The position numbers and the translations under genes are program-made. This document shows positions 1-12,369 of a stretch of 64,000 bases of DNA, one piece after another (positions within the stretch are counted from its first letter, which is position 1; the number at the start of each line of letters is the position of its first letter). A model generated the notes under the pieces. The model was not told the DNA's origin and made no database searches. It worked only from the letters and a program-made list of their open reading frames with translations. Origin of the DNA: Rhipicephalus microplus (taxonomy: Eukaryota; Arthropoda; Arachnida; Ixodida; Ixodidae); NCBI RefSeq assembly GCF_043290135.1, contig NC_134710.1, forward strand, positions 200,297,692 through 200,361,691, read 5' to 3'.

Positions 1-2023
1 TATTATAATTGTTCACTTCGTATAGCTTGGCACTACCAGGTCACCCCAATTTTCCAACCTTTTAAGTTTACGACAATAATATTCTGGTATTATGCTGACG
101 GAAAGAAGTATCTCATACTTCTTTCCATCCTTGCTTTAGTAACAAAGCTAGAACTCGTATTATGTAATGTTATCTTCCCAAGTTCATGTGACTATGCGAA
201 GCACTTCGCAGTGTTCTAGCAAGCTTGGCTACTTCTGCAGCTCGCTGCGAAAAACAAGAGAATGTGGGTCCGTAGCTGATGCTCTCAATCTCGGCCGGTA
301 CGGCTATGGTCTGAATCACCCCTCGTCACATGTCACTTTAATGTGACACGACCTGAGCGAAAGTTTTGCTACACTTCCTACACTATGCTGTCACTGTTGC
401 GTTGGTGATTGGCCTTGATCGCGAAATCGAGGACTTGGGCACACTTTGGGAGGCAATGAAAATATATTATAAACGTTTGCCATGTGGTACACTTTGTGCG
501 GAGTGTCTTTGTATACAAAGGAGTAGAGTGACGTCACTTCCTTTCAAAGTAAATGATTTGTACAAGCTGTCCAAGCCTGCCAACATCGTTACATGAAGTG
601 CGCCAAGTGAGGTCAGAGGAAGCTTTTGCTGCAATACAGCTCGCATGATTTCTGCATATGCGCAGCAGACGCTTTCTGTTAACTCGCATCAACGTATCAA
701 GACAGCGCGTAGCTGCTGTCCACTAAAATGATACGCACGCTGTTATGGCGTCTTGTTTATTCGAATCCGCCAAACACCACAAATGGCGTTGGGCATGGCG
801 GTAGCAAGGACGGAGGAAAGAAACTTTAAGCGTGGCAAGTAAGCAAGCACCATCTTCACAGGAGCTAAGATTAAGGCAATTAAACCCTACGACAAAAGGT
901 GACGAAATGTCCGAAATGGTAGCTTCGAGACACATTGATCAGGTATTCACCTTTGATGAGACTATGAAGCATTTGGTATCTTACAAAGAATTTCTCAATT
1001 TATTTTTTAAGAGAAACAAAGTTCCAGAACATCTCCTCGTACATGTTTTACTTTCCATCATTGAGGCGAAGTCTAAGCATTAATCAGCGAAGTGCCTCTT
1101 CGAGTCTCTGACTGCACCAGATAACTTTTCGAAAAAGTGCTCCAGCTACCAACAAAATTACTTCGCATTCACCTCATTTTGGAGTCTCTGTGATAGGATA
1201 GCAATCAAAATTTCACAAAAGATGACGGCTGCAGCATGGACATATCATACAGTATGCAGCCAAGCTCAGGAAACTCTATGACCTTCAAATCAATACATTT
1301 TTGCATGAATCACTTTGATACCCATTTGTGTGCTGTTTATTTTGTAGGGAAATTCAGAGATAAATATTTCCAGAGCGTAAGACACTCACATTACAAAAAG
1401 GCTATTTATCAAACATTTGGCCTGAAAAGTGCTAATAAAATGTTAAGAAAATGCATGCGGGGGAAGTAGCCAATGATCTTCAAGTAAGTACTGAAGACGC
1501 GAAAACAAAGTGTTCTGTCGACTGTTATCGTTTTAACACTTACAAGCATTTTCCCCTGTCACCCTTATTTTGCGGATAAGTGCAGAAAGAGCGGTAAGGG
1601 CTACATTCAACAAGCATGTTGTGGTGCTAAGCAGAAGCCGACAAGTTCCATTGAATGTTTTTTGTTCATTTGTTTTGTTTATGTACCCTTAGCGCCCGAA
1701 AAAAGAGAATTACATACAGAAAATGACGACAGCAGTCATCTTTGTTTATTTGGTTGTACATTCGTGCAACCAAATAAACAAAGCAAGGAGCATGCAAAGA
1801 AAAATCCAAGAAATTGCAAACACAACGCACTTATACAAGGCAAAGGGCAGTAGTGCAGGTGTCACTAATAAAGAGATGACAGAGTATGAAGGGCCGAAAA
1901 AAAAAACAAGAAAAGCCAATTTACATATAAAAATATATATGAAAATTCAGAATGGCACAAAACTCAGGTACTATGGAGGATTCCTCAATAAGGCTAGATA
2001 GTATAACTGACTATAAGAAGAAA
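1..2023. other. No gene recognised; AT-rich intergenic DNA
   Basis: I find no supportable gene here. One open frame on the plus strand (about 832-1083, no ATG at its start) gives an 83-residue peptide of ordinary composition ending EAKSKH. It might be an exon or transposase scrap, but I cannot place it. A strong hairpin lies at 1740-1783 and is listed separately. Confidence 0.4.
1740..1783. repeat. 17-bp perfect inverted repeat with 10-nt loop
   Basis: The left arm 1740-1756 is the exact reverse complement of the right arm 1767-1783, with a 10-nt spacer. Pairing stops abruptly at both outer ends. The stem is shorter than a normal microRNA precursor, and there is no flanking target duplication to mark a transposon, so its role is unknown. 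Confidence 0.85.
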
Positions 2024-2293
2024 AATTGTTTCGTGTTGCCCGGACGCTGTGTTCTAGTGCACGAATGAGGTACTCGGCTGCTGACCGGCTGGTCGCGGGA
2101 TTGAATCCCGGCTGCTGTGGCTGCATTTGAAATGGAGGCAAAAATTCTGTAAGCCTGTGTGCTCAGATTTGGGTGCACGTAAAAAAAAAACCAGGTTGTC
2201 GAAATTTCAGGAGCCCTCCACTTCGGCGTCTGCCATATTCATATGGTGGTTTTGACACGTTAAACCCCACATATCATTGAATTCCTTTGTGTT
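2024..2293 (+). mobile_element. Ruka-like tRNA-derived SINE, full length
   Basis: The body (about 2038-2279) starts with a decayed tRNA-like head and continues with the conserved body of the tick Ruka family, including the GGAGCCCTCCACT block and the tail CCCCACATATCA. Imperfect flanking repeats (2024-2037 and 2280-2293, 11 of 14 identical) fit a target-site duplication. Confidence 0.85.
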
Positions 2294-2699
2294 TCCAAAG
2301 GTTTGTGGAAGGGTTTTACACACGTTTATTCCAAAGATCACAGGCGAATGTTAATAGTTGAGTCGGGGCGTACCTTCTGATCATGGTCACTTTGGGCGGA
2401 AATATTTGCAGTTAGATGAATTATTTGCGTGAAAAAGGACTGCTGCTAGAAGGATAACTTCGAGTATTTTGCATGTACTACGTGTGGTAAAGTACCAAGA
2501 TCACTTTTTGTGAATGACACACTAAGAAAACATGAACGAGAGGATGAGATTAATCAACCGGCTTTACATTGAGGCGACTTGAGCATGTCACTAAGGTAAA
2601 CTTGATGCGGATGCTATAAATTAGAGGCAGACTTTAAGGGCCTAATGCATGAAATAAGTGCCTGTAGTTTAGTGTGTGAAGTATCAAGACGTGGGCGGC
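2294..2699. other. No gene recognised
   Basis: AT-rich stretch between the SINE and the 3' part of the minus-strand LINE. It may be the LINE's decayed 3' end, but I see no conserved motif that proves it. Confidence 0.4.
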
Positions 2700-3600
2700 G
2701 TTTTAAAACACTATTACTATTGATCAATTCCACAGGGATATTTCATTGAACGCTGTTTTTAGCACAACGCCGAAGTATTTAATCTACGATGCCATTTCAA
2801 CCGTAGAGATGTTCATGAGGTATTTTATCGGAATTAAATTGGCAGTGCTACTTTTTTTATATGTTCAGTCTATTAAACGTGAATTTCTATTTGTCATTTA
2901 CTGTAATATTCAGAAAGAGTCATCAAGTCAAAGTGCAGGGCTAACCGTTCGTTCTGTTTAGATATTTCTTTTTATATCATGCAGTCATCTGCAAAAAGCC
3001 GTAGGGTAGGCTTCATGTTAGTCGATAATCTTTATCGTTGACATAGAATCAAAGTAACTGTCACCCCAACACTGATCCTTGGGGCGCAACTGACTTAAAT
3101 GACCCGAGTGAGTTTAGGTCTGTGGAAATTGGTAATGACACATTGAAGTCTTTCAATCAGAAAGCCCTCAATCCACCAAATATTGTATCTAGCTGCAGGC
3201 TACATAATCTTGTTACAAGACGTTAATGACGGACGGGGCCAGATGCTTCAGAAAAAGCAATAAAATTTGCATCTATTAGAAATGACACGATGATGCAGTT
3301 GTGAGAATCGGTAACTAATTCAAACAGCTGTGCGGAACAAGACTGTGCTTCCGAAAACTGTGTTGGTTTTTAAAAAGTATAAAATTTATTTGAAGGTGAG
3401 ACATTGTGTGCGACTATTTTACGTGTTAAGCATATTGCAGCAAATCAGTGGAAGTGCAACTGGGCAATAATTGTTAGCAAGGAACTAATCTCCAGACTTG
3501 TAGCAATGAATGGCATTCCTAATATTCCAGTCATCGGGAAGGCACCTAGAGCCCAGCAACTGCTGGAGTATTAGTGAAAAGAAGTATAGGAATTGAGTAA
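2700..3600 (-). pseudogene. Decayed CR1/L2-type LINE reverse transcriptase
   Basis: Conceptual translation of the minus strand gives the reverse-transcriptase blocks in order despite stops and frameshifts. These are NYCPVALPLICCNML near 3480-3520, QHSFRK near 3350-3365, APQGSVLG near 3060-3090, LRLFADDCMI near 2975-3005 and a KYFGVVL thumb block near 2770-2790. These match the palm of CR1/L2-like non-LTR retrotransposons. The catalytic FADD is present, but stops in the surrounding frames make it inactive. The endonuclease of apparently the same element lies upstream at 4.64-4.95 kb. The clade call rests on motif style, not on a phylogeny; Jockey is the main alternative. Confidence 0.75.
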
Positions 3601-4965
3601 CGACCGCTTCAAAAGCTTTTCATGGGTGCCATTTAGACGCGGACAAGTTTAGCACGGCAACCTCTCTAGCATGTTCTGCACCTTTTTTTGCAAGCAGAGT
3701 AGATCAAAACTGGTGTGACATTTGATACAATAGATATATCGGTATTTGTTGCTGCAATTTATTTGAAAAAAAAGAAACAAAACAAAAGGCTGTATAAAAT
3801 CTTCAGTGGCTTCCTCTACTGAATGCAAGCCACGATTTTCCCATATGAACTGTACGCTAGATTGCTTCTTTTCCGGGTGTATAACCCGAAATAGTTCCCA
3901 GGGCCTGTCCTCATTAGATTATGTAGCATGATGTTAAATTAGTTATTTTTGGCATTATTTTTGTGGGTATTGCCAATTTTGACAGTGCCCCACCGAGGCG
4001 GTGTAGTGGCTAAGATACTTGGCTCCTGATCCGCAGGTCGCGAAATCGAACCCCGGCTGTAGCAGCTGCATTTCTGATGGAGACGGAAATTCTTTTGAAC
4101 CTTGTGCTCAGATTGTGGTGCACGGTAAAGAGGCCCAGGTTGTCAAAATTTCCAAAGCCCTCCACTATGGCGTCTCTGATAATCATATGGTGGTTTTGAG
4201 ACTTTAAATCACACATATCAATCTGATTTTGAGAGTACACTGTACCTCCCCACAAAGTTTAGATAACTGTTTCACCTCAAAAAATTTTTAAATGCACTTG
4301 CCTGTTTCCAAGAAAAATCTGATTTGGACGAGAGAGAAATGTTTTAGTTCCTTAAGGAGGCCTCTAAACAAAAACCCGTTATCGTTAACTGATTGATTCG
4401 TGAAATTATGAAAGAAACTAAAAACAACTTATGCAAATATCTGGTTCTTTTTAGTAGTATCTGCATGAACACAGTCGAAATTTGTTTCAATTTTTTTATT
4501 ATCCTAGGGCATGGTACTTACAGAGTGCAATATATGGCCTAATTGTAATCAAGAACAAGAGTTCTGCATTCGGGGTAGTGGTTATTATCAGCTCAAAATA
4601 TTTTAGCCTCATGGGGATTGTTTTACGAGTAGCGACAAGTTATGACTGTTCACCGTATACGCAGAAAGTTAGGCGATGCTTGGCAATTACTATCACGGAG
4701 AACATGGGATGACAGCCAGTCAATCGATAATTTAACTTGCCGGCGATGGGAAGCATGGCATTTGGGGAGGCTCATTTTTCACTTCTTCAATGGCGTCGTT
4801 AAAGAGATTCACAAACTGGGACCGACTATCAGGAGGCTGGTAGTGCGAACCAATAACACAGTGCACGTAGCTGTGGCGCGTAACAATTCAAGTCTTTTCA
4901 AGAGTGGAGTCAATTGGTATAAAAAATAGTTCAAATGCCTGCTATTGAGCAATAATCACAGCCCT
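3601..4965 (-). pseudogene. 5' part of the same LINE: endonuclease and linker remnant
   Basis: On the minus strand near 4780-4850 a reading frame contains YQPPDSRSQFVNLFNDAIEE, followed closely by an IDW block. This resembles the apurinic-endonuclease region of CR1/Jockey LINEs, where a Y-R-P-P motif is followed by the GDFN-x-P-x-I-D-W motif. A linker between endonuclease and reverse transcriptase is visible near 3790-3930 (FRVIHPEKKQSSVQF). A Ruka SINE at 3976-4236 interrupts it. Order, spacing and strand all agree with one old element spanning about 2.7-4.96 kb. Confidence 0.6.
3976..4236 (+). mobile_element. Ruka-like SINE inserted in the minus-strand LINE
   Basis: The SINE body (3987-4225) has a recognisable A-box (GTAGTGGCTAAGA) and B-box-like sequence and the usual GCCCTCCACTATGGCGTCTC tail block. 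It is flanked by near-identical repeats, 3976-3986 and 4226-4236 (10 of 11 match). The insertion splits the decayed LINE, so it is younger than that element. Confidence 0.9.
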
Positions 4966-7900
4966 CCCCCCCCCTCCCGACCGCTTTCATTCTTTGCGAA
5001 AAACAGAAAATGACTTCGGTAGCGATAGTTCTTTATCAACTATATGTATTAGGAGCCACGTTGCAGTGCCGATAATATCAGTATCGCACGTTTGTATCAA
5101 TACTCTTGCGGCACCAACTTCTAAAGTTCTGTAAAAGTTCGCCAGACTTAATAGCACTTTATGCATTGTTGGTCTGTAGCGAAATATCACTGTGGTCAGT
5201 TTTGCGAAAATTAGCTTTTATTAAATTCCTTGATGACATAAGCAGACAATGAGTCCTACCAATAAATGACCTTTTTCTTGTAAAGTGCCTTCAAACGAAG
5301 CATTGAGCAGTAGTTTTCTTTCCGGCTTACCTTGACAAAATCTCGAAGCCTTTTACATGCTAGCAGTATCTTAAGTGAAGAGTCTTCTCAAAGTGTATTA
5401 TTGGCGCCGAATGAAATCCTAACAGCGCCAACCATTTGCAGTGGTGTAGTGCGCGCCGTTAATACTTGACAGTTATCCCCACTAGCAAGCATGCGCAGTG
5501 CCACGAACCATATGCAAGGGCCTCTTCCTGATGACAACTGGATGACGGCAACTATTCGCAACGCCCACGAATTGTACGTGGCACGCTGTACGATGGCGCC
5601 CGGTGAGGTTCAACCCATTTGTTAGCATAGGAACAGATAAGACGGGTAGCCGTAAGGCCCGTGCTGCTTTCACCGGATGAAGCCATGAGCAGCACTTAAA
5701 TGCATATGAAATCTCATTGTTTCACCTATTAAACCATAAAAGCTAACCACCGAATAATTTGCCGTTGTGTGAAAGGTAATAATTCAGCTTCGTTACCATG
5801 CATGAACGATGCTTTGCGAAATTCTGAGTAGGCTACAGAAAGCTGCGTGAACTATAATTTATGAAGGAACTGAACGGCACCCCGACGCAGTAAAGGCTAT
5901 TAGTCTGGCCCGCACACCGCTATGCGCAAAATGCTTGTAATGTACTGAAAAAAACAGCGTTATTTACGTATGTGCGCACCCGGCAAACATGGCCGCGCCG
6001 TTGAAAACTGTTGCCTTCGCGGAGGAAGAAAATGCAGGAGGGGCCCTGACGTCACTCGTTGTGAAGCCGCGATGAAGCCGGAAGTCGGCCATATTGACTG
6101 CGCAAATTTTTTTCTCTTGTTTACTTCCGAAGGTGAAGCAGAAGGCACGACTCTATCTCCGGCTCGGAAAGCACGTGAGCTGTGCAGAGCGCGTGTCGTG
6201 ACGACCCGAAACTAATGGAACGGGGCTCAACATTCTGGGTCAGCGCAATACTTTCGGCGAAATCATTTCCTCCGAGTATTACCAGCAAGTAACAGCTCAC
6301 CGACAACGAAGCAAGTAGAAGAGAACGCGCGCTAGATGCACTGACAACGGCGAGTGTTTTCACGTCATTAATTCAGCAACTGTGCAGACAACACGATCAG
6401 TCGTGTGACTTCTACGGTTTAATTCCGCCATGCGGCCGACACAGCGTCTGGCCACTGTGCTGAATTCCACGTGAAACTCACCGGCGTCAGAATTCTGCGA
6501 CCGTGGCGACTTTGAGCACTGTGCAAGTGACTGTTGAATGCGCTTGCTGTTACGTTGAGATCACATGCAATGCTGGGGGGAATATACGAAGTGGAACAGA
6601 AAAGGTGTTTTGATACGCACATGCAAGTTGTTACTGTACACACACAACACGAAACCATATACGTATGTGCACATGGTCCTCATTGCGTCTTGCTGGGCTC
6701 AATAGCGTCGTTTGTTGTCACAATCAGGAGCACTGCCCAACCGTCACTGACCTGCAAGGCATTCCTCGTCTATTTCGCTGAACACTAATTGCTTCATCCG
6801 CGTCATCCGCCGCACGACACTTGAATATGCAGGCGTTCTACGCACTGTTGAAATTCCGTGATGGGCAAAAAGATTTGGAAACGTTACTAACAGTACAGTA
6901 ACTGCCAGGAGAACACTGCGTAACCAATAACGCGGCGCACAGCACGGATATTGTCCGCCACGGCTAATCACGAGACCTGAGGAGGCACACATGCCGCCGC
7001 CAGCCATGGCCGCTCACTCCTAGACCAGCTCCACTGCGCAACACGTAACCATAGCAACGTCGCCATTGTGCCCAGTGAATATGGCCGCCATGATGTCATT
7101 TCCTCCACATTTTTCACGTAGCGCGCCGGCTGGGCACGCCCTCTCCTATCTTTCCTTCCTCCGTGGTTGCCTTCTACCTCGAATCTATAAAGTGGCTTTC
7201 GTGCGCGTGCCAGCTATGAAACATGAAAACTCTGGCAAGTTCGTGGAAGATAAATGAATATAAGAACAACGCAACAGACAAAAACATGCTTTGTTCGTAT
7301 AACCCAACACAGTTCTGCAGCCCGCTAGTTTCGAATATTCTTTATCGTGATAACATTTATATGGACACTTTCGGCTGGATTTCGCTGCTCGCGTCACCGT
7401 CACTCACCGTACATGTGTACGTGTATATATTTATGAAAACGCAAGAAAGAAACAAAAACCTGATTGACACGTTTTTCAAGAACCTCATTACATTTCGCTA
7501 AAAATAGGTCACCAAAGTGTGGGGCTATGCAGGAACCTATACATATTCCGTTATTTTGTGTCACAGTGTTCCCATTTCACGTAGCATACGTCATCGGCAG
7601 TGTTTTGAAATTAAATCGCTCCTACCCGGTCGATGCCTCTCGACACACACGTCATCAACTCGGCCTGAGGAATGTGTATTAAACATCTCTAACATAGATT
7701 GCAAATGCTAAAGGATTCGTGTTTTCATTGCCTGCGAAAAAAAAAATAGCGCTTGTTCCAACCTTGTCACCGAAAATGGGTCGTAAGAGATATCTGTGAT
7801 GTACGCGTAAGATCGGCAGTGCCCCGGAGTGTGCGGTGAGAGAAGAGAAGGAAGAAGACGCTGGCGCACGTTCAAGAGTATGCCACCGCGGTTAGCTTGG

Positions 7901-8109
7901 AAGGCGAAAAAAAAAGAAAAGAAGGGGACAGATGGTGCTGGTCGTTAGACGGAGTCAGGTTACCGGACTCAATGTGGCTGCTGACGTCCCCTCTCGGCCA
8001 CACCCCTTTTCATCAAGATTCCAAGTTCCTTGGTAGCCTCAGCAAGCCTCCAGTGGCTTCTCCAAGCCAGTCTGCTGTTATCGTAACAGCGCCACGTCAT
8101 CGCATCGAC
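4966..8109. other. No gene recognised; CpG-richer stretch 5960-7200
   Basis: No open frame here has recognisable domains. The part from about 5960 to 7200 is richer in CpG and contains ATGGCCGC-type motifs (5990, 7080) that can mark promoters or first exons. I see no splice-consistent coding sequence on either strand. Confidence 0.35.
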
Positions 8110-9100
8110 CAAAGTGGTCGACTTCCCGATGAGCGAGCCTGTGTGGGCTTATAGACACTCTCTGTTGAAGCGCGACGCTTGCGAGGACCTTTTGTTAGCT
8201 CCTTTGTATTTGTTTACCTTGCTGTCTACGTCTGTGGGCTCGTTGACATTTCATGTTTTTTTTATAAACTGTAGTTCTAAACTTTCAAATAGCCTCGCTA
8301 TTTTCTTGAGAGCGTTGACGTTCTCGACGCGACGTCCACTTACTCTAAAGAACCCCATCACAATATCAACTTTAAATTGTTTCGTAGAAAGACTGCAATA
8401 CACCTCTGCCATGTTTCGTTCTCCGAGATTAACTGCCTAAAAGGGCTGTCTATATTATGCTTTTTTACCATGAAAAATATATCACGATTCACTTTTTTGT
8501 CTTCTCCATCAATATAACTAGGCCTCCAAGATTAAAGTTCTTGCATAACTTTTTTGTGGTAGATTCTACTTTTTGTAACGAAATATTTTTCTGAGTATCA
8601 AAAACAGAATCCATGGGCTCCGACACCTTTGCCTCATACAACATTTTACGCATAACCACAAAACGACGGTCTTTATTGTCCGGTAGCAGCTCGAGTCAAA
8701 TGTCCGTCAAGTGCTTTATAGTTCCCTGTATGGGAAACGTGCCGCCCGGAGGGTGGACACGCATGAGTACGTCGACCCCTTTTGATACACACCTGTCAAC
8801 GTCGCCTTCAGGGACTTCTTTTGAGACATTCCGAACCATCCCTAAAAGCTCCGGGCTGCTTTTGCGTGGCTGGACGGTGAACTTTGGTCCGCACTTGAGC
8901 ACCTGTTGTGCTTTGTCGGGCAGGTTCACGTCGCTCATATCGTGAAGAGAATTCAATGGTGTGGAGGGCTTCTTTTGTACTTATGTCCTCAGCCCCGGCG
9001 GAACATACTGCCAGAAATATGTGGTTGTTTGGTGAGCTTGTTGCGTCGTTGAAGCTTGGACGTGGTCCCAAAAGGAGCCTGAGATAATTTCTGTACAGAC
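8110..9100 (-). pseudogene. Penelope-like element ORF remnant (N-terminal part)
   Basis: The minus-strand frame 8956-8696 reads VLKCGPKFTVQPRKSSPELL, then a DRCVSKGVDVL block. After a stop it continues as LELLPDNKDRRFVV and, in a shifted frame, a D-x-PFRQLISE-x-ETWQ block. These are the landmarks that precede the reverse transcriptase in Penelope-like elements (GPKF, LPxDKxxxFVV, PFR-x-I-V-S). At least two stops and one frameshift make it non-functional. The catalytic palm and GIY-YIG domains are not visible. Assignment is by motif recognition only. Confidence 0.5.
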
Positions 9101-9170
9101 GCCCGAATTTCTAGCTATCGTGCACGCGCACCGACGTCTTTGTGCGTCTGTGCCGTAGGACGAAGCCAAG

Positions 9171-10230
9171 TTGCAAACATGGTGAAAGTAAGCTCAACCC
9201 ACGAAGCGCGCTCAGCTGTACCCATCGTCCGCGTAGACCACACCGCGTCACGGACACGGAGAACATTTTGCTCAAAACCCACCAACAAGCGCATTTCTTA
9301 CAGTGGCCAGCCATCTATCAACAAACACAAACAGAAGCTGTGCAGCGCTGGCGTATTCCACTGGCCATATCTTCCTGTTTTTCGAAGATAAAATAAAAAG
9401 CAAACCAGAAGAATAAAAATTATTAACAGGCTTTTCTGTCGCGTCACCCTGTGTGCGAACATGTCCTTGTCTCGCCAGCGGGCTAGCGCGCATTGGGGTA
9501 CACAACCAGCGTCCCACCGTCGAAGACGGGGGGATCCGTGCATGTGACGAAACGCATGGCTTTGTAGCAAGGTGTTGACGCCAGATTATCATGATGAAAC
9601 AGAGCGCGCCAGAGAAATATCAGCAACAAAATGAATCTGGACGGTTCTTATTCAATCAGATTTTTCTACTTGAAGTCGAAATGTTATTAGTGTAAGTTTG
9701 TACCAATTTTGGTTTGAGACTTCAACAATTCGGTTTACAACTTCAAAACAGCTTCAACATTTCCTGTTCCTGCTTAGTTGTTGGCCCAAAATTGCTTTTG
9801 CAAGAGCTCTGTCAACGATAGAACAACTGCATGCATGCGCACTAAAAGTGTAATAATATATTTATTTCCAACTTACCTGCGTCTTAGAGATCAAACAACC
9901 GGAGAAAATATGGTGCTGGTGAGACTCTAGTTTCACTAATTCACACTCATAATATTTACTGTTTATACTAAGCACTCTATGCATGCCACTTTTTATCTAT
10001 GTGGCTACAAATTTGGCACTAAAACTGAACGACTACATTTACTTTCAGTGCTGACTCCTTTTTAAATATGTCAATGCCAACTATGACGGGAGAGGAAAGA
10101 GACAATGTGCTTACGATGCGCATGGTCACATGAACACCCATCATGCATTAAGGAATAACGCAATACCAACAATCGAAGCAACGCATCAGTGGCCAAAAAA
10201 CAGAACCTAGAATGACAAGCCAGAAAATTT
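9171..10230. other. No gene recognised
   Basis: I see no coding exon, SINE or microsatellite here. The segment 9110-9330 could be the 5' flank of the Penelope-like remnant, but nothing proves it. Confidence 0.35.
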
Positions 10231-10231
10231 G

Positions 10232-12280
10232 AATGTCTACCTATAAAGAAAAAAACAAGCGACGATTCATGGTTTATGCTTGCTGGCCACGAAATCCCGA
10301 GCTCTTGCTTCTTGGTGTTCTGAATGCTAGGGTCATATAATAACATAAAAATTAGGAGAGGTCACTCGGGCCAAAAACAGTGGCGCTACGCAGCTTCACG
10401 CCAGCTGTAAGATGGCAACACATCACTCACTGCTGTCGATGAAGCGCGCGTACTAGTTATCTACTACAGTACCTTATCTAGTGCATTATGCATCTATGAC
10501 ACGTACACGGGTTTTTGCGACTGTGGTTGTGGCTTTCTTATCTGTCTTTATGGCCCCGCGTGCACACGGTCGCGCAGAATCTGGCGTCTATCAGATGCGA
10601 GAGAAGTACACGTGGTGTCGACGTGACGGAAATGTTGTCACGCTCCGTGTTTAAGAGCATTCAAGTCGCCCCGCCGCGGTGGTCTAGTAGCTAAGGTACT
10701 CGGCTGCTGACCCGCAGGGCGCGGGTTCGAATCCCGGCTGCGGCGGCTGCATTTCCGATGGAGGCGGAAATGTTGGAGGCCCGTGTGCTCAGATTTGGGT
10801 GCACGTTAAAGAAGCCAAGGTGGTAGAAATTTCCGGAGCCCTCCACTACGGCGTCTCTCATAATCATATTGTGGTTTTGGGACGTTAAACCCCACAAATC
10901 AATTATGAGCATTTAAGTGAATGAATAAGTACGGACCGCAGCATGGAGACGCTGTAAAAGATGTGCTATAATGTGGCCAGTCTGCGTCGTGGTCTTTGCT
11001 TATTTCGTCTGCCTCTCAGCTTGGCTAGTGCTAGATATGAACGTCATCATTACTTTGTAGTGAGTGTATTGCATTCGTCATTGACGCTTTAAACTAATAT
11101 TCCTCACATTGTGCTGTTAGGTGCAGAGAGCTTTTCCGTGCTCTTCAAATCGTGTATTACTTTCGTGAATTGCTCATCGCCCCCCAACGAAAAAAACTGT
11201 TTGGAATGCTTAGAAGCACTTCTGCAACATAATCACTTCTTGGCTCAAGAAAGTGAGTCGCCATGCACTCGCGTTCTTAGGTTTACTTTCTTCTGCATTC
11301 GAATTCACTGCATGAAGTAAGATTTTGCGAAAAGTGCAGTTATGCTAAGTGTCGTTGTCTGAGGCGTTCGTAAATTTTTTAAAGCTCTAACGAGCGCAAT
11401 AAGAGGGAAGTGATGGATCTAGAAAAAAGTTTGTTAGCCGAAGCTAGGGTGTAGTTTTTGAGTAAACGCTCTTGCCTTGTTAACAGCTTGCATGGCGCCT
11501 AAAATTGCTTTGTTTTTGCGGCGCCAACTGCTTAAGACTGTTTTTTGCGGAAGAGCGATGTGAAGCCTAGGAGAACATTTGTGCGAAGAGGGAAAAGAAA
11601 ATGTAGCTTCATTTTTCTTTTCCTTGTTTGGTACATGGCGGAGTCAAGTGCTGCGGCACCAACTGCCATGCGGCGTTGTGCAGAGTATGTGTAGTTGTGT
11701 GCATACATTGCAGGTTTACTGTACTATGGGTCTTCTTATAATGTTGCATACATGTTCATTTCTTGTATGTGATTTACACTGATAATATGACAGCTGTATT
11801 TCCACGTATTGCATTTCAACAAACCTCTCTTCGTGCCCGCGTTCATCAAACATTAACAAAGTGGGCATTTGCTTACCATGAATATATCACTTGAAAATAC
11901 GCTCCTCCAACCATTCTCATTTTTTATTGAAAATGCATGCATAGACACACAGGGGCATCGTGGGCTTGCCGCTGTAGTGGTGCAGCTTATACGGAGCTAT
12001 TTGATGCATGCAAATGACGCGGTCAAATAATTAATAAATTATGGCCGCAGAGGCAAGCACGCACATAGAAGTGGTCTCGGTGGCTGTATAATATTTTAAT
12101 CTCTCGAAAATAGCCTTTGAAACATCTTTTTTGCGGTCTCCTATCTATGAAGCTGCGAAGGTTGCCAATGGCCACATGGAGCACTGCAAACCCAAATCAG
12201 CCACAGGGGTCTATGGGAGTGTCCTCCCTTAACTTTTTATATATTACTCTACGCTACGGTGGTGCCCACGTCAGTGCAAC
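10232..12280 (+). repeat. Tandem segmental duplication, unit 1
   Basis: This segment aligns colinearly with 12370-15000. Shared landmarks are CTAGTTATCTACTA (10453 and 12695), GGGTTTTTGCGACTG (10509 and 12743), GCAGAGAGCTTTT (11122 and 13846), GGCTCAAGAAAGTGAGTC (11240 and 13967) and AACAGCTTGCATGGCGCCTAA (11481 and 14211). Divergence is substantial, so the duplication is old. No conserved open frame is shared by the two units. Unit 1 carries a private Ruka SINE at 10655-10918 that unit 2 lacks. Confidence 0.85.
10655..10918 (+). mobile_element. Ruka-like SINE, near-consensus copy
   Basis: This is the cleanest copy in the window. The body (10667-10906) begins CCCCGCCGCGGTGGTCTAG, with polymerase III A-box TAGCTAAGGTACT and B-box GGGTTCGAATCCC, and ends CCCCACAAATCA. 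Target duplications are GAGCATTCAAGT (10655-10666) and GAGCATTTAAGT (10907-10918). It is absent from the paralogous site in duplication unit 2. Confidence 0.95.
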
Positions 12281-12369
12281 ATCAAAGACCAGTGGCAGCT
12301 GTACAGTGAGTTCCTGCACTTAGAAAGATCCTACACCGAGTCATCCGAGATTGTCAGTATCCAGGTAGC

